Assembly (NCBI GenBank): GCA_025464445.1
Contig: JAODLY010000041.1
Coordinates: 1 to 64,000, forward strand
Length of the DNA stretch: 64,000 nucleotides
Source: Rhodoglobus sp.
GTDB taxonomy: Bacteria > Actinomycetota > Actinomycetes > Actinomycetales > Microbacteriaceae
Direction: 5' to 3'
Positions 17,630 through 27,233 of the stretch are shown in pieces. How positions within the stretch are numbered: position 1 is the first letter of the stretch; the number at the start of each line of letters is the position of its first letter. The notes beneath the pieces are model-generated. The model worked only from the letters and a program-made list of their open reading frames with translations, searched no databases and was not told the origin of the DNA. A program made the translations under genes and the position numbers.

Positions 17630-18916
17630 ATGCCTGCAATCGTGATCATTGGCGCCCAGTGGGGCGACGAGGGCAAAGGCAAGGCCACCGACCTGCTGAG
17701 CCATCGCATCGACTACGTGGTCAAGTTCAACGGCGGCAACAACGCCGGCCACACGGTGGTGATCGGCGACCAGAAGTATGCGCTGCACCTGCTGCCGTCC
17801 GGCATCCTCACCGAGGGCGTCATCCCGGTGATCGCGAACGGCGTCGTCGTTGACATCGAGGTGCTCTTCCATGAACTCGAGGCGCTGAGCAGTCGCGGAG
17901 TGGACGTCTCGCGCCTCGTCGTGAGTGCGAACGCCCACGTCATCACGCAGTACCACCGCACCCTCGACAAAGTCACGGAGCGCTTTCTCGGCAAGCGCCA
18001 GATCGGCACGACCGGGCGGGGGATCGGGCCGGCATACGCCGACAAGATCAACCGGGTCGGCATCCGGATCCAGGACCTGTTCGACGAGAACATCCTGCGC
18101 CAGAAGGTTGAGGGGGCTCTGCACCAGAAGAACCACCTGCTGGTGAAGATCTACAACCGCCGCGCGATCTCGGTCGATGAGGTCGTCGACGACCTGCTCA
18201 GCTACACCGAACGGCTTCGCCCGATGGTGGCCGACACCGGCCTGCTGCTCAACCAGGCTCTCGACGCGGGCAAGACAGTCGTGTTCGAGGGCGGCCAGGC
18301 GACGATGCTGGATGTCGACCACGGCACATACCCGTTCGTCACGTCTTCGAACTCCACGAGTGGCGGCGCCGCCACGGGATCGGGCGTGGCCCCGAACCGG
18401 CTCGACCGGGTTATCGGCATCGTCAAGGCGTACACGACCCGTGTGGGTTCGGGACCATTCCCAACCGAGCTGCTCGACGACTCCGGCGAATGGTTGCGCT
18501 CGAAGGGCTTCGAGTTCGGCACCACCACCGGTCGTCACCGCCGCACCGGCTGGTACGACGCCCCGATAGCGCGCTATTCGGCACGCGTCAACGGCGTGAC
18601 CGATTTCGTCATGACCAAGCTGGACGTGCTCACCGGGCTGAAAACGATCCCGGTCTGCGTCGCCTATGACATCGACGGCGTGCGGGTCGAGGAGGTGCCG
18701 GTCTCGCAGTCCGACTTCCACCATGCTGTGCCGATCTACAAGGAATTCCCGGGCTGGGACGATGACATCACCGCCGCGCGCACGTTCGAAGAGCTGCCGA
18801 AGAACGCGCGCGACTACGTGCTCGCCGTGGAGGCGATAAGCGGGTCGCGCATCTCCGCGATCGGGGTCGGACCCGATCGTGAAGCGATAATCGTGCGCCA
18901 CGACCTGCTCGGTTAA
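17630..18916 (+). CDS. purA: Adenylosuccinate synthase
   Basis: GTP-dependent ligation of aspartate to IMP, the first committed step to AMP. The 428-residue length is standard. Motifs include [14 protein letters not shown] at the N terminus (P-loop-like, catalytic Asp), [10 protein letters not shown] (catalytic His), [13 protein letters not shown], and [11 protein letters not shown]. Its TAA stop lies inside the first TTAACC box of the regulatory region that follows. Confidence 0.97.
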   Translation: MPAIVIIGAQWGDEGKGKATDLLSHRIDYVVKFNGGNNAGHTVVIGDQKYALHLLPSGILTEGVIPVIANGVVVDIEVLFHELEALSSRGVDVSRLVVSANAHVITQYHRTLDKVTERFLGKRQIGTTGRGIGPAYADKINRVGIRIQDLFDENILRQKVEGALHQKNHLLVKIYNRRAISVDEVVDDLLSYTERLRPMVADTGLLLNQALDAGKTVVFEGGQATMLDVDHGTYPFVTSSNSTSGGAATGSGVAPNRLDRVIGIVKAYTTRVGSGPFPTELLDDSGEWLRSKGFEFGTTTGRHRRTGWYDAPIARYSARVNGVTDFVMTKLDVLTGLKTIPVCVAYDIDGVRVEEVPVSQSDFHHAVPIYKEFPGWDDDITAARTFEELPKNARDYVLAVEAISGSRISAIGVGPDREAIIVRHDLLG

Positions 18917-18931
18917 CCCCCGCCTTAACCC
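18913..18931. promoter_or_regulatory. Direct-repeat box A of the polysaccharide locus
   Basis: TTAACCC at 18913 and again at 18925 (12-bp period, 5-bp spacer), the first overlapping the purA stop. The leader that follows holds a C5/G5 inverted repeat (18978-18991) and the word CACACCCGAATAA (19072-19084) before the priming transferase gene at 19143. The same arrangement occurs at 26669, 32584 and (one box degenerate) 37390. I infer an operator for a shared regulator. Confidence 0.6.
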
Positions 18932-19142
18932 GCGCGCAGCCCCGATACCCGCTCAGCTGATTAGTCCGCTCTTGCGGCCCCCGGACGGGGGTCCTCCCTT
19001 CGGGGGACTCCCTAACGTGAGCATTGCCGATACCCGCCGGAGACGCTTACCCCTTTGAGTCCTCCGGACGGCACACCCGAATAACCCGACGACCTCGTCG
19101 GCGTCATCTTTGCGGCGCCGACGGGGCGAGTGGACGTGACCC

Positions 19143-20645
19143 ATGACGCATACCGTCGACCGCGGATACCCGTGGCAGCTCTCTGGCGAGCGCGTACAGC
19201 CGCGGCGCCGAGAGCGCACTGTCTCTACCGACTGGGTGCGGGCATTCTCCCGGCTCGTCATCGCGAGCGATTTCGTCGTCGTGCTCGTGGCAACGGCGAG
19301 CACCCACCTCATTTGGTTCGGATTCCGACCGGTGCGGGTTAGCGCTGCCGAAGACGCATTCGGCGTCGACTATCTTGCCTTCTCCGCCGCCCTCGTCGTG
19401 GCCTGGATGATCGCCCTGTCTGTCGTCGGCTCGCGGGACACCCGGGTGCTTGGCACGGACTCGACGGAGTACCGCAGGGTCGTCAATGCGACGTTGCTGC
19501 TGTTCGGCGGCATCGGGGTTTTCGCGGCGATGACCCAGACGGATGTCGCCCGCGGTTACCTGATCACCGCATTCCCCCTCGGTCTGGCAGTGTTGCTGGT
19601 CTCCCGGCGGTGGTGGCGCCGCTGGCTGCAGGTGCGGCGCTTGCGAGGGGCCTTCTCCTTCCGGGTGCTCATCATCGGCACGGCGGAGAGCGTGCGCGAA
19701 CTCGCCGATTCCCTTGCCGAGCGTCCACAGGCCGGGTACCGCGTGGTGGGCGCGCTCGTCACGGACACCGATCCGATTGTCGGTCCGGCGGGCATCCCGA
19801 TTCGACGGGTGCGCAAGGACGAGCTGTTCGCCCAGGTGGCTGAGGCCGCACCAGACACGGTGATCGTCGTGGGCTCGGATGAGTTGTCGTCAGCCAGCAT
19901 CAAGGAACTGAGCTGGCGCCTGGACCCGGGCCAGCAACTCGTCCTCGCCCCCCAGCTCGTGGGTGTTGCGGGCTCCCGCATCCACACCCGCCCCGTTGCC
20001 GGGTTGCCGCTTATCCACGTCGAGACCCCGTCGTACGACGGCACCAAGCGGTTCACCAAGCGCGCCCTCGACCTTGTGGGTTCCACGGCGATCCTCGTGG
20101 CGCTGGCACCCCTGCTCGTGGTGACCGCCACCTTGATCAAACTGAGCTCGCCCGGGCCGGTGTTCTACCGCCAGGAGCGCATCGGGCTGAGCGGCGAGCC
20201 GTTCACGATACTCAAGTTCCGCAGCATGGTGACCGGCGCGGAGAACCGCCTCGACGCCCTCCTGTCGGAGCAGGGCGCGAGCGGTGTCCCGCTGTTCAAG
20301 GTCAAGGACGACCCCCGCATCACACCCGTAGGCGCGATACTGCGGCGCTATTCGATCGACGAGCTCCCCCAGTTGCTCAATGTCTTCCGCGGCGACATGA
20401 GCCTCGTCGGCCCGCGCCCCCAGGTGGACGGGGAAGTGCGGCTGTACGACTCGAAGTCCAGCCGTCGGCTCGCGGTCAAACCCGGCATGAGCGGCCTGTG
20501 GCAGGTCAGCGGGCGCTCCAACCTCTCGTGGGAGGACAGCATCCGCCTCGACCTGTACTACGTGGAGAACTGGTCACTCACCAGCGACCTTGTCATCCTG
20601 TTGCGCACCCTTCGCGCAGTTGTCGGCCACGACGGCGCCTACTGA
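19143..20645 (+). CDS. Polyprenyl-phosphate sugar-1-phosphate transferase (WcaJ/CpsE-like)
   Basis: Initiates polysaccharide repeat-unit synthesis by moving a hexose-1-phosphate from a nucleotide sugar onto undecaprenyl phosphate at the inner membrane. The 500-residue protein has four or five N-terminal membrane helices, a Rossmann-like central domain and the bacterial sugar-transferase domain at the C terminus: KRALDLVGS, PVFYRQERIGLSGEPF, KFRSM, DELPQLLNV and SLVGPRP. The sugar is unknown (glucose or galactose are usual). It is the first gene downstream of box A and is followed within 1 nt by the glycosyltransferase gene. Confidence 0.92.
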   Translation: MTHTVDRGYPWQLSGERVQPRRRERTVSTDWVRAFSRLVIASDFVVVLVATASTHLIWFGFRPVRVSAAEDAFGVDYLAFSAALVVAWMIALSVVGSRDTRVLGTDSTEYRRVVNATLLLFGGIGVFAAMTQTDVARGYLITAFPLGLAVLLVSRRWWRRWLQVRRLRGAFSFRVLIIGTAESVRELADSLAERPQAGYRVVGALVTDTDPIVGPAGIPIRRVRKDELFAQVAEAAPDTVIVVGSDELSSASIKELSWRLDPGQQLVLAPQLVGVAGSRIHTRPVAGLPLIHVETPSYDGTKRFTKRALDLVGSTAILVALAPLLVVTATLIKLSSPGPVFYRQERIGLSGEPFTILKFRSMVTGAENRLDALLSEQGASGVPLFKVKDDPRITPVGAILRRYSIDELPQLLNVFRGDMSLVGPRPQVDGEVRLYDSKSSRRLAVKPGMSGLWQVSGRSNLSWEDSIRLDLYYVENWSLTSDLVILLRTLRAVVGHDGAY

Positions 20646-20646
20646 G

Positions 20647-22779
20647 ATGACGAGTGTCGAAAGCCTGCAGGCGAGCCCCTTCGCGGGCGCGCAGGAGAAC
20701 GAGCGAGTGATTGTGCTCCACGTCGTCGAGAGTTGGGGCGCCGGCGTTCGTGCAGCGGTGCTGCAGTTCGCGAATGCGACGCCGGACGTCGAACACCATC
20801 TCATCCGCGGCACGGGGCGCAAAGAGTTCTCCGCCGACGGTGACCCCGTCTTCGCGAGTGTCCGCGAGCTGCCGAAGGGCGCCGTCGCGGCCAGGCGAGC
20901 GATCCGGGATGCCTCGACCGCAACGAACTCCCACATCGTGCACGCCCACTCATCCTTCGCCGGTGTCTTCACCAGGCTGGCGATCAGGAGCACGGCCGCG
21001 CGCCGAGTGCTCTACAGCCCGCACTGCTTCGCGTTCGAACGGCGCGACCTCGGTGCGGTTGCACGGGCCGCCGCCAAAACCATCGAGTGGCTGCTTGCCG
21101 TTAACACCCACACCCTCGTCGCGTGCTCTCCCGGCGAGGCCGCGGCTGCCACGCGCCTCGGCCACCGTCGGGTCGTCTATGTGCCGAACGCTGCGCGCGT
21201 CGCGAAGACCGCGGTCGGCGATTACCAGCAGCGGGTAGTCGCCGTCGGTCGGCTCGGCGCCCAGAAAGACCCGGACTTCTTCCGCGAGACAGTCCGGCTG
21301 CTGCGGACGAGGCGGCCCGGAACGAGCGCGGAATGGATCGGTGACGGTGACGCCGCCGCGAGATCCCGGCTCGAGGCCGACGACATCCGGGTGTCCGGCT
21401 GGATTCCCACCCCGGCCGTGCACCACGGGATCGCCGCGGCGGCCGTGTACCTGCACACGGCAGGCTGGGAGGGCTTCCCCGTCTCGATCCTCGAAGCAGT
21501 GGAACTCGGCATCCCCGTGCTCGCGCGCGAGGTGCCCACACTTCGCGGGGCTACGGCCACCCCCGGCATCCGCACCCCGCAACAGCTTGCGGATGCCGCG
21601 GCCCGCCTCCTCGACGGAGACGAGCCGGCCCGCCTGCGCAACCTCGCCGCCTGGCGCCTCGCGCTCGCTGCGAACACGCAGGAGCGGCAGGCGGATGCCC
21701 TCCGGCTCGCGTACGGCCCGGCCCCGCGCCCGATCCTCATCAACGGCAAATGGCTCGGCGCCCCGCAAAGCGGAATGCAGCGTTACGCGGGCGAGCTCGC
21801 CCGCCGGCTGCTCGACGCCGACGCGACTGCCCGCGTCGCCGTGCCGCGCGGCGTCACGCTGCCGCGCTGGCTGCCGGCCGAGCGGGTGGTGCGCGCGCGG
21901 CTCACGGGCGTGCTGTTCGAACAGCTCGAGTTGCCCCTGCTCGGCCGCGGGTCGACGCTCGTGAACCTCGCCGGCGCCGCGCCAATCGTGGCCCGCGAGC
22001 AGCTCGTGGTCATGCACGATGCGACCCCCGCGCGGTTTCCGCGCACATTCTCGCGCCGGTTCGTGCTCTGGTACCGGTTCATGTACCTGGCGCTGTCCCG
22101 CAGGGCGCTGCATCTTGCGACGGTGTCGGAGTTCAGCCGCCTGGAGTTGTCCGAGGTACTCGGCATCGACGCCCTGCGTATCGCCGTCGCGGCCAACGGT
22201 CATGAGCACGCCGTCGCCGAGCCCGGGTTCGCCCCTACCGCTGAGCTGTGGGCCCGCGCGGCCAAGCCGTACGTGCTCTTCGTCGGTAACCTCACGCCGA
22301 GCAAGAATCTCGCGCCGGTGGCCGCGGCGTTCGCCGCCGAAGGCGTCCCGGTGATCGTCGTCGGGGCGGCGAACACGACGCGCGTGTACGCGCGCGAGGC
22401 CGGGCTCGACATCCCGGGCGTGTGGCTCGCCGGTCGCCTCAGCGATGCCGAGCTGGCCTGGCTGCTGCGCGGTGCACGTGCCCTCGTGTTCCCGTCGCTG
22501 TATGAGGGCTTCGGCCTGCCCATCGTCGAGGCGCAGGCCCTCGGCTGCCCCGTGATCGCCTCAGACCGGGCATCCATTCCCGAGGTCGCCGGGGCCGGTG
22601 CCCTGTATTTCGACCCGCTCGAGCCGCGGCAGGCGGTCGACCTCCTGCTCGGCCTCGACGGCGCGAACCGGAGGCGGCTGGTCGCACTCGGCCACGAGAA
22701 CGTCGAGCGATTCCGGTGGGATGACAGCGCGAACACGATCCTCGCGCTTGCCCGCGGCGCGAAGGTAGCCGCCCGATGA
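20647..22779 (+). CDS. Fused double glycosyltransferase (two GT-B domains)
   Basis: A 710-residue protein that joins two complete GT-B glycosyltransferases. The first (about 18-365) has the GT4-like features HVVESWGAGVR and EGFPVSILEAVELG; the second (about 368-700) begins RPILINGKWLG, contains YVLFVGNLTPSKN and YEGFGLPIVEAQALG. Each EGF-P motif carries the C-terminal Glu that contacts the nucleotide sugar, so both halves look active. ATG at 20647 follows the transferase stop by one base. One polypeptide would add two consecutive sugars to the lipid-linked unit (inference). Confidence 0.88.
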   Translation: MTSVESLQASPFAGAQENERVIVLHVVESWGAGVRAAVLQFANATPDVEHHLIRGTGRKEFSADGDPVFASVRELPKGAVAARRAIRDASTATNSHIVHAHSSFAGVFTRLAIRSTAARRVLYSPHCFAFERRDLGAVARAAAKTIEWLLAVNTHTLVACSPGEAAAATRLGHRRVVYVPNAARVAKTAVGDYQQRVVAVGRLGAQKDPDFFRETVRLLRTRRPGTSAEWIGDGDAAARSRLEADDIRVSGWIPTPAVHHGIAAAAVYLHTAGWEGFPVSILEAVELGIPVLAREVPTLRGATATPGIRTPQQLADAAARLLDGDEPARLRNLAAWRLALAANTQERQADALRLAYGPAPRPILINGKWLGAPQSGMQRYAGELARRLLDADATARVAVPRGVTLPRWLPAERVVRARLTGVLFEQLELPLLGRGSTLVNLAGAAPIVAREQLVVMHDATPARFPRTFSRRFVLWYRFMYLALSRRALHLATVSEFSRLELSEVLGIDALRIAVAANGHEHAVAEPGFAPTAELWARAAKPYVLFVGNLTPSKNLAPVAAAFAAEGVPVIVVGAANTTRVYAREAGLDIPGVWLAGRLSDAELAWLLRGARALVFPSLYEGFGLPIVEAQALGCPVIASDRASIPEVAGAGALYFDPLEPRQAVDLLLGLDGANRRRLVALGHENVERFRWDDSANTILALARGAKVAAR

Positions 22780-23969
22780 AGATCGCCCAGTTCATCAGTT
22801 CACTGCTCGCGCCCCTCGGCGGGGCGGAGCAGTACTGCCTCGAGCTCAGCCGCTGGCTGCGCGATGCCGGGCATGACGTGACGGTCGTCACCGGCTGGAT
22901 CTCCCCGGATGTCGCGGCGACACTCGCGGCAGAGGGGATCGCCGTGCGCCTCCTGCACAGCGCGCGCCCGTATCCCCCCGACCGCAAGGGCTCACGGCCG
23001 GCCGCCGCCCTGTTCCACGCGCTCGACCTGCTCGGGAGCATCAGGACCCCCTCGGCGGTGCGCGGCGTGCTCGCCGAGGAGTGGGACGTCGTGCACGTGC
23101 ACCGCGTGGCCGGCTTCGGCAGTGCGCTGCTGAACGGCCCCCGACCGACGGTGCTCACCGTGCACGACTACGCGCTCGTCGATACGAGCACGACGCTCTT
23201 GCGCGATGGCGTCGAGGCGACCGCGCCGTGGCTCCAGCGTCGGCGCACCACGGTCATCAACCGCTCGCTGCGCAGGGCGCGCCTGGTCTTCCCGAGTGCG
23301 CGCCTGCGCGAGAAGCACGTCGCCTGGGGTCTCGAACTGCCCGAAAAAACCGATGTGCTGCCGCACGGCTGGCGCATCGCGGGCAGTGGTGCCGCCGTCG
23401 CGGGCGTTCGCGATGTCGGCCCCGTGGTGTTCCTGTTCCTGGGCAAGCTCATCCCCGAGAAGGGCGTGCTGCTGCTGCTCGAGGCCTGGGGCGACGGGAT
23501 GCCGGGTGCGGAGCTGTGGATCGCCGGAGCGGGTGTGCTCGAGCCCGAGGTGTCCGCCGCGGCCGCGACCGGGAGGCTCCACGGCCTCGGCTGGCTGGAC
23601 GAGACCGGACGGCGCGCTGCCCTCGCCGCGGCATCCGTGCTCGTATTGCCTTCGGTGTGGCCGGAGAACTTCCCGCTGTCGGCTGCGGAGGGTGTGCTCG
23701 CCGGCCTGCCGCTCGTGAGCACCACGATCGCCTCCCCGCCCGTGCTCGTCGACGGGGTCAACGGCCTGCTGGTGAGCCCGGATGCCGCGAGCCTGCGCTC
23801 GGCAATGCAGCGCCTGCTCGACCCCGCGCTGCGCTCTACGCTCGCGGACGGCGCACGCGAAGTTGCCCGCGACCTCGACTTCGACACCCACGGCGCAAGG
23901 CTTCTCGCGTTGTACAGCGACCACGGCGCCCACCGCGCAGCGTCCGGCAGGGTCGAGGTCTCCCCGTGA
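22776..23969 (+). CDS. GT4-family glycosyltransferase
   Basis: A 397-residue cytosolic GT-B enzyme. The N-terminal acceptor domain starts KIAQFISSLLAPLGGAEQYCLEL, and the C-terminal donor domain has FLFLGKLIPEKGVLLLLEAW and VWPENFPLSAAEGVLAG with the conserved Glu. It overlaps the upstream and downstream genes by 4 nt each, so the block is translationally coupled. Donor and linkage are unknown. Confidence 0.9.
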   Translation: MKIAQFISSLLAPLGGAEQYCLELSRWLRDAGHDVTVVTGWISPDVAATLAAEGIAVRLLHSARPYPPDRKGSRPAAALFHALDLLGSIRTPSAVRGVLAEEWDVVHVHRVAGFGSALLNGPRPTVLTVHDYALVDTSTTLLRDGVEATAPWLQRRRTTVINRSLRRARLVFPSARLREKHVAWGLELPEKTDVLPHGWRIAGSGAAVAGVRDVGPVVFLFLGKLIPEKGVLLLLEAWGDGMPGAELWIAGAGVLEPEVSAAAATGRLHGLGWLDETGRRAALAAASVLVLPSVWPENFPLSAAEGVLAGLPLVSTTIASPPVLVDGVNGLLVSPDAASLRSAMQRLLDPALRSTLADGAREVARDLDFDTHGARLLALYSDHGAHRAASGRVEVSP

Positions 23970-24418
23970 GCCTGCAGGACCGGCTGCTGCGCGCCACCAG
24001 GAGCCGCGTGTTCGGCAGGCTGGCATACCTCGCACTCAAGTCGCTCGGTGTCGAGTTTCCGCGCTCCGTGAAGTGGGATGGCCCTCTCGAGCTCGCGCAC
24101 GGTGCCGTCGGCCTCGTCGTGCATTCGGCAACGCGAATCGGCAGCGGCGTCATCCTCATGCCCGGCGTCGTGCTTGGCAGGGCGGAATCCTGGATCCCCC
24201 CTGGCAAGGTCGCCAACCTGGGCGGCGGCATCACGGTCGGCGACCGGGTTACTGTCGGTGCCGGTGCGAAGGTGCTGTTCAGGGCCGGGCAGCAACTCGT
24301 GGTCGCTGAAGGCAGCGTCGTGGGTGCCAACGCCGTGCTCGTGGACTCGACCGGACCGTGGGAGATCTGGGCGGGCGCGCCGGCGCGCCTGGTCGGCATG
24401 CGCGAGCGCGAGGACTGA
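23966..24418 (+). CDS. Hexapeptide-repeat acetyltransferase (LbH/SAT-like)
   Basis: A 150-residue left-handed beta-helix protein: imperfect hexapeptide repeats (SATRIGSGVILMPGVVLG, then ITVGDRVTVGAGAKVL) and the closing segment IWAGAPARLVG. In polysaccharide loci these proteins O-acetylate a sugar, using acetyl-CoA. Start GTG at 23966 overlaps the glycosyltransferase stop (GTGA). A longer open frame upstream in this phase is antisense-free overlap with the glycosyltransferase and is not used. Confidence 0.85.
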   Translation: MSLQDRLLRATRSRVFGRLAYLALKSLGVEFPRSVKWDGPLELAHGAVGLVVHSATRIGSGVILMPGVVLGRAESWIPPGKVANLGGGITVGDRVTVGAGAKVLFRAGQQLVVAEGSVVGANAVLVDSTGPWEIWAGAPARLVGMRERED

Positions 24419-25768
24419 GTGATAACCGTCCTCGGGATCGCCACGGTGGCGGCCGTCGTCGCGGTGTGGTTCGTGCGCAGGCGATGGATCCAGTACGTCA
24501 TCGGTGCGACCGTCGCCTTCCCGCAGACCGCCGGCCTGATCATCGGCGACAACGGCTTTCCCCTGTTCTACCTGGCAACGATCGTGCTGCTCGGGCTGGG
24601 CATCCCGCACGTGCTTGTCGCTCTCGCCCGGCGGAACGCCCGGCCGGACTCCTCGCGGCGGCTGGCACCCGACCTCATCGGCATCGTGCTTGTCGCATGG
24701 GGCGGCGTGATCACCCTCGCCGGGCCGCGCATCTTCTCTGGCATGCGTGTGTTCGCGCCCGGACTCGGCGTGGACTCACAGGTGGAGAACATGGCGATCC
24801 TCTCGCCATCCCTGGGAAACACAGCCCAGTTCGGCTACCTCGCCCTCGGTGTCGGGTTCCTCCTGCTCGCCGGCCGGCTCTTTCCCGTGGACCGGCGCCT
24901 CATCGGCTGCGCGCTTTGGGTCTCGATAACCCTGGCGGGCGTGCGGATGATCGCTGAACCTGCCTGGCCGCATGACCTGCTGCAGAACATGCCGTCGTTC
25001 CACTACGCGACCCCCGAGCGCCTGTCCGGCACCTTTTACGAGCCGTCGGTGCTCGGACTCTATCTCGTTGCCGCCGCCGGCTACTTCACCGTGAAGCTCT
25101 TCGAGCCCGGATGGCACGGTCGGCTCGCCGCCTGCCTCGCCCTGGCCCTTGTCGTCGTCGAATTCGTCGCGAACGGCTCCGGCACCGCCCTGCTCGGCCT
25201 CGTGGTGCTCGGGGTCATCGGCGCCTCGGTGGGGCTCGTGCGGCAAATGCGCAGTGTGCGGGTCAGCGTGCGGCCATGGGTTGTCGCGGGCTCCGCTGCA
25301 GCGATCGCGATCGGGTTGACGCAGTTGCCGCTGCTCTACAAACTGACTGTCGGCACCGCCAGTGGCAAGAGCGATTCGCTGAGCTTCGCCGCCCGCACCG
25401 CGTCTAACCTACGCGCCTGGCACATTTTTCTCGAGAGCTGCGGGCTCGGCGTAGGGCTCGGCAGCAATCGCCCGTCGAGCCTGTTCTTCCTTGTGCTCAG
25501 CTGCCTCGGCGTTGTTGGCGTCGGGTTGCTCGCGGCTCTCGTATTCCTTGCGCTGGCGCGGGGCGTGAAGGCGCACTCACCCGCTGCCTGGGGGCTCGCC
25601 GGTGTCATTGTTGCCGCAGTCATCGCAGTGCCGGACCTGTCGATGCCGGTGATCTGGATCGGCCTCGCTGCGTGCCTGTTCCCCGATCGCCGGGTGGGGC
25701 ACTCCGAGCCCGAGGTCCTCTCAGCGAGCCCGCTTGCCGAGTTCCTGCCGGGCCCGGCGCGCCAATGA
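24419..25768 (+). CDS. Wzy-like polysaccharide polymerase / O-antigen ligase family
   Basis: A 449-residue polytopic membrane protein with about ten to twelve hydrophobic segments and a large extracytoplasmic loop (about 175-215, containing LSGTFYEPSVLG). This topology and the position among glycosyltransferases fit the Wzy polymerase that joins lipid-linked repeat units outside the membrane. Start GTG directly follows the preceding TGA with no gap. The last 48 nt overlap the 3' end of the converging glycosyltransferase gene. Confidence 0.8.
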   Translation: MITVLGIATVAAVVAVWFVRRRWIQYVIGATVAFPQTAGLIIGDNGFPLFYLATIVLLGLGIPHVLVALARRNARPDSSRRLAPDLIGIVLVAWGGVITLAGPRIFSGMRVFAPGLGVDSQVENMAILSPSLGNTAQFGYLALGVGFLLLAGRLFPVDRRLIGCALWVSITLAGVRMIAEPAWPHDLLQNMPSFHYATPERLSGTFYEPSVLGLYLVAAAGYFTVKLFEPGWHGRLAACLALALVVVEFVANGSGTALLGLVVLGVIGASVGLVRQMRSVRVSVRPWVVAGSAAAIAIGLTQLPLLYKLTVGTASGKSDSLSFAARTASNLRAWHIFLESCGLGVGLGSNRPSSLFFLVLSCLGVVGVGLLAALVFLALARGVKAHSPAAWGLAGVIVAAVIAVPDLSMPVIWIGLAACLFPDRRVGHSEPEVLSASPLAEFLPGPARQ

Positions 25769-26605
25769 CCATCGCTCCACAGTCGAAAGGCCGCCAAGGG
25801 ACGCAACGAACCGGGCGACGAACGGCTCGATGACAGCTCGCCCATCGCGCGTGAGCGGCCCATCGCGAGTGAAAGCCAGTTCGGCGAACCATGGCACGGT
25901 TTCAACCCCCCACAACCGGTGGGCGAACGCGAGGTATGACCGCTCGAGCACGGCATCCCAGGCCAGGCTCTCCCGCCAGCCCAGCGCAGCAGTAACCTGG
26001 GTCGCGCTTTTGCGGATGAGCACCGTCGGGCGGGCAAGGCGCACCATCGTCGCCCCGTTCGTCGCTGCCCTGAGCCAGAGGTCGTAATCCTCCGCGATCG
26101 CGCCGACGCGGTATCCACCTGCATCGCGCAGTACCGAGCTCCTTGCCAGCGATGTGGAGTGCGGGTACGGGCAGTCCAGCAGCAGGGCAAGCCTCGCGGC
26201 ATCCGGCCCGAAGCGAATCGGCGGCACCGGCCTGCGGATACCAGCCCCGATCACCTGGAATGTCGAGAACACGATGTCGGCGCCTTCATCGATCGCCGCG
26301 AGCTCCCCGCCGAAGCGCCCCCGCAGGCACACGTCATCCGAATCCATGCGCGCCACGAGTTCTCCGCTTGCGCGGGCGAGCAGCAGCTCGGCCGCCCGCG
26401 CCACCCCGAGCTGCTCGACGGAGGCGATGACCTCGACCCGCCGGTCGCCTGTCGATGAGGCGATTTCGCGGGTGCCGTCTGTGCTCGCGTCGTCGAGCAC
26501 GAGCAACTCAGCATCGCGCGGCAGGTCACGCAGTGTCGAGCGCAGCGCTTCGCCGATCGTGCGCTCTGCATTGCGGGCTGGCATCAGGACGCTGAGGCGG
26601 GGCAT
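25721..26605 (-). CDS. GT2-family glycosyltransferase
   Basis: GT-A fold transferase with the canonical start PRLSVLMPARNAE, DDASTDGT, and the metal-binding DxD in RMDSDDVCL. About 294 residues. The start is put at ATG 26605 because an AGGA Shine-Dalgarno lies 9 nt upstream; the in-frame ATG at 26614 is too close to it. It is the only glycosyltransferase of the locus on this strand and it faces away from box B, so that region may serve as a divergent promoter. Confidence 0.9.
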   Translation of the reverse strand: MPRLSVLMPARNAERTIGEALRSTLRDLPRDAELLVLDDASTDGTREIASSTGDRRVEVIASVEQLGVARAAELLLARASGELVARMDSDDVCLRGRFGGELAAIDEGADIVFSTFQVIGAGIRRPVPPIRFGPDAARLALLLDCPYPHSTSLARSSVLRDAGGYRVGAIAEDYDLWLRAATNGATMVRLARPTVLIRKSATQVTAALGWRESLAWDAVLERSYLAFAHRLWGVETVPWFAELAFTRDGPLTRDGRAVIEPFVARFVASLGGLSTVERWSLARRARQELGKRAR

Positions 26606-26637
26606 GGAATCCATTCCTCGTGGCGGGTGGGCGAGCC

Positions 26638-26670
26638 AAGCCTGACATATGAGGCGCGCAGGCCAGGCTT
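26638..26670. repeat. Inverted repeat in the GT2/phosphopantetheinyl transferase divergent region
   Basis: AAGCCTG at 26638-26644 and CAGGCTT at 26664-26670, with 19 nt between, span ACATATGAGG. It abuts box B. It may be an operator arm or part of the divergent promoter for the GT2 gene. Confidence 0.4.
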
Positions 26671-26687
26671 AACCCGCTCCTTAACCC
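26669..26687. promoter_or_regulatory. Direct-repeat box B of the polysaccharide locus
   Basis: TTAACCC at 26669 and 26681 (12-bp period). Downstream are CCCCTAGATTGGGG (26753-26766) and CATACCCGAATAA (26781-26793), ending 8 nt before the ATG at 26802. The latter word differs at one position from that of leader A, so the similarity extends beyond the boxes. The likely target is the carrier-protein cassette, perhaps also the divergent GT2 gene. Confidence 0.62.
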
Positions 26688-26801
26688 GCGCGGCGCTGCC
26701 CCGGATACGCCCTCGGTTCGGGTGGACCGACGGGCAGTGAGGGTTGCGCCCACCCCTAGATTGGGGGGCGAGTTCTCCTTCATACCCGAATAAGGAACAG
26801 C

Positions 26802-27233
26802 ATGCACAGCACCCGAGCTGGCGTGATCGAAGCACACCGCGATATGCGTGTGGGCTGCGACATCCACCCCGTATCCAATGTCGTCCAGAGCATCGAGGTC
26901 TTCGGCGACCGCTACCTCGCCCGCGTCTTCACGCCAGCCGAGCGCGAATACTGCGCCGGTCCGTCGTTCGTCGAGAAGCTCGCAGGCCGGTTCGCGGCCA
27001 AAGAGGCGGTGCTCAAGGCGCTGCAGGTGCCTGGCGACATCCCGATCCCGTGGCCGAACATCGAAGTGCTCCCGGATGCGGTCGGCGCCCCGATAGTGCG
27101 CCTCGCCGGCAACGCTGCGGCTTTCGCGGCCGCCAGGGGAGTTTCGAGCATCCAGCTGTCGATCAGCCACGACGATGGGTTCGCTTTCGCCTTCGCGATC
27201 GCCGTACATGACAGATTGGAGCAGGCGGCATGA
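26802..27233 (+). CDS. AcpS-type 4'-phosphopantetheinyl transferase
   Basis: Transfers phosphopantetheine from CoA onto a carrier-protein serine. The 143-residue protein keeps the AcpS signatures: VGCDIHPV (Mg-binding Asp20), FTPAEREYC, and RFAAKEAVLKAL (Glu68 and Lys), then SISHD. An in-frame ATG at 26844 is an alternative start that trims a non-conserved 14-residue lead. It is first in a five-gene overlapping cassette, so it probably serves the carrier protein encoded next rather than fatty acid synthesis. Confidence 0.88.
   Translation: MHSTRAGVIEAHRDMRVGCDIHPVSNVVQSIEVFGDRYLARVFTPAEREYCAGPSFVEKLAGRFAAKEAVLKALQVPGDIPIPWPNIEVLPDAVGAPIVRLAGNAAAFAAARGVSSIQLSISHDDGFAFAFAIAVHDRLEQAA

Noticed and set aside
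18913-18931. TTAACCC boxes as a terminator of purA
   Set aside because: They are direct, not inverted, repeats and recur at three other places unrelated to purA.
23081-23965. Upstream extension of the acetyltransferase frame
   Set aside because: It is an out-of-phase shadow of the GT4 gene, rich in Arg/Ala with no fold; the GTGA overlap at 23966 gives the proper start.
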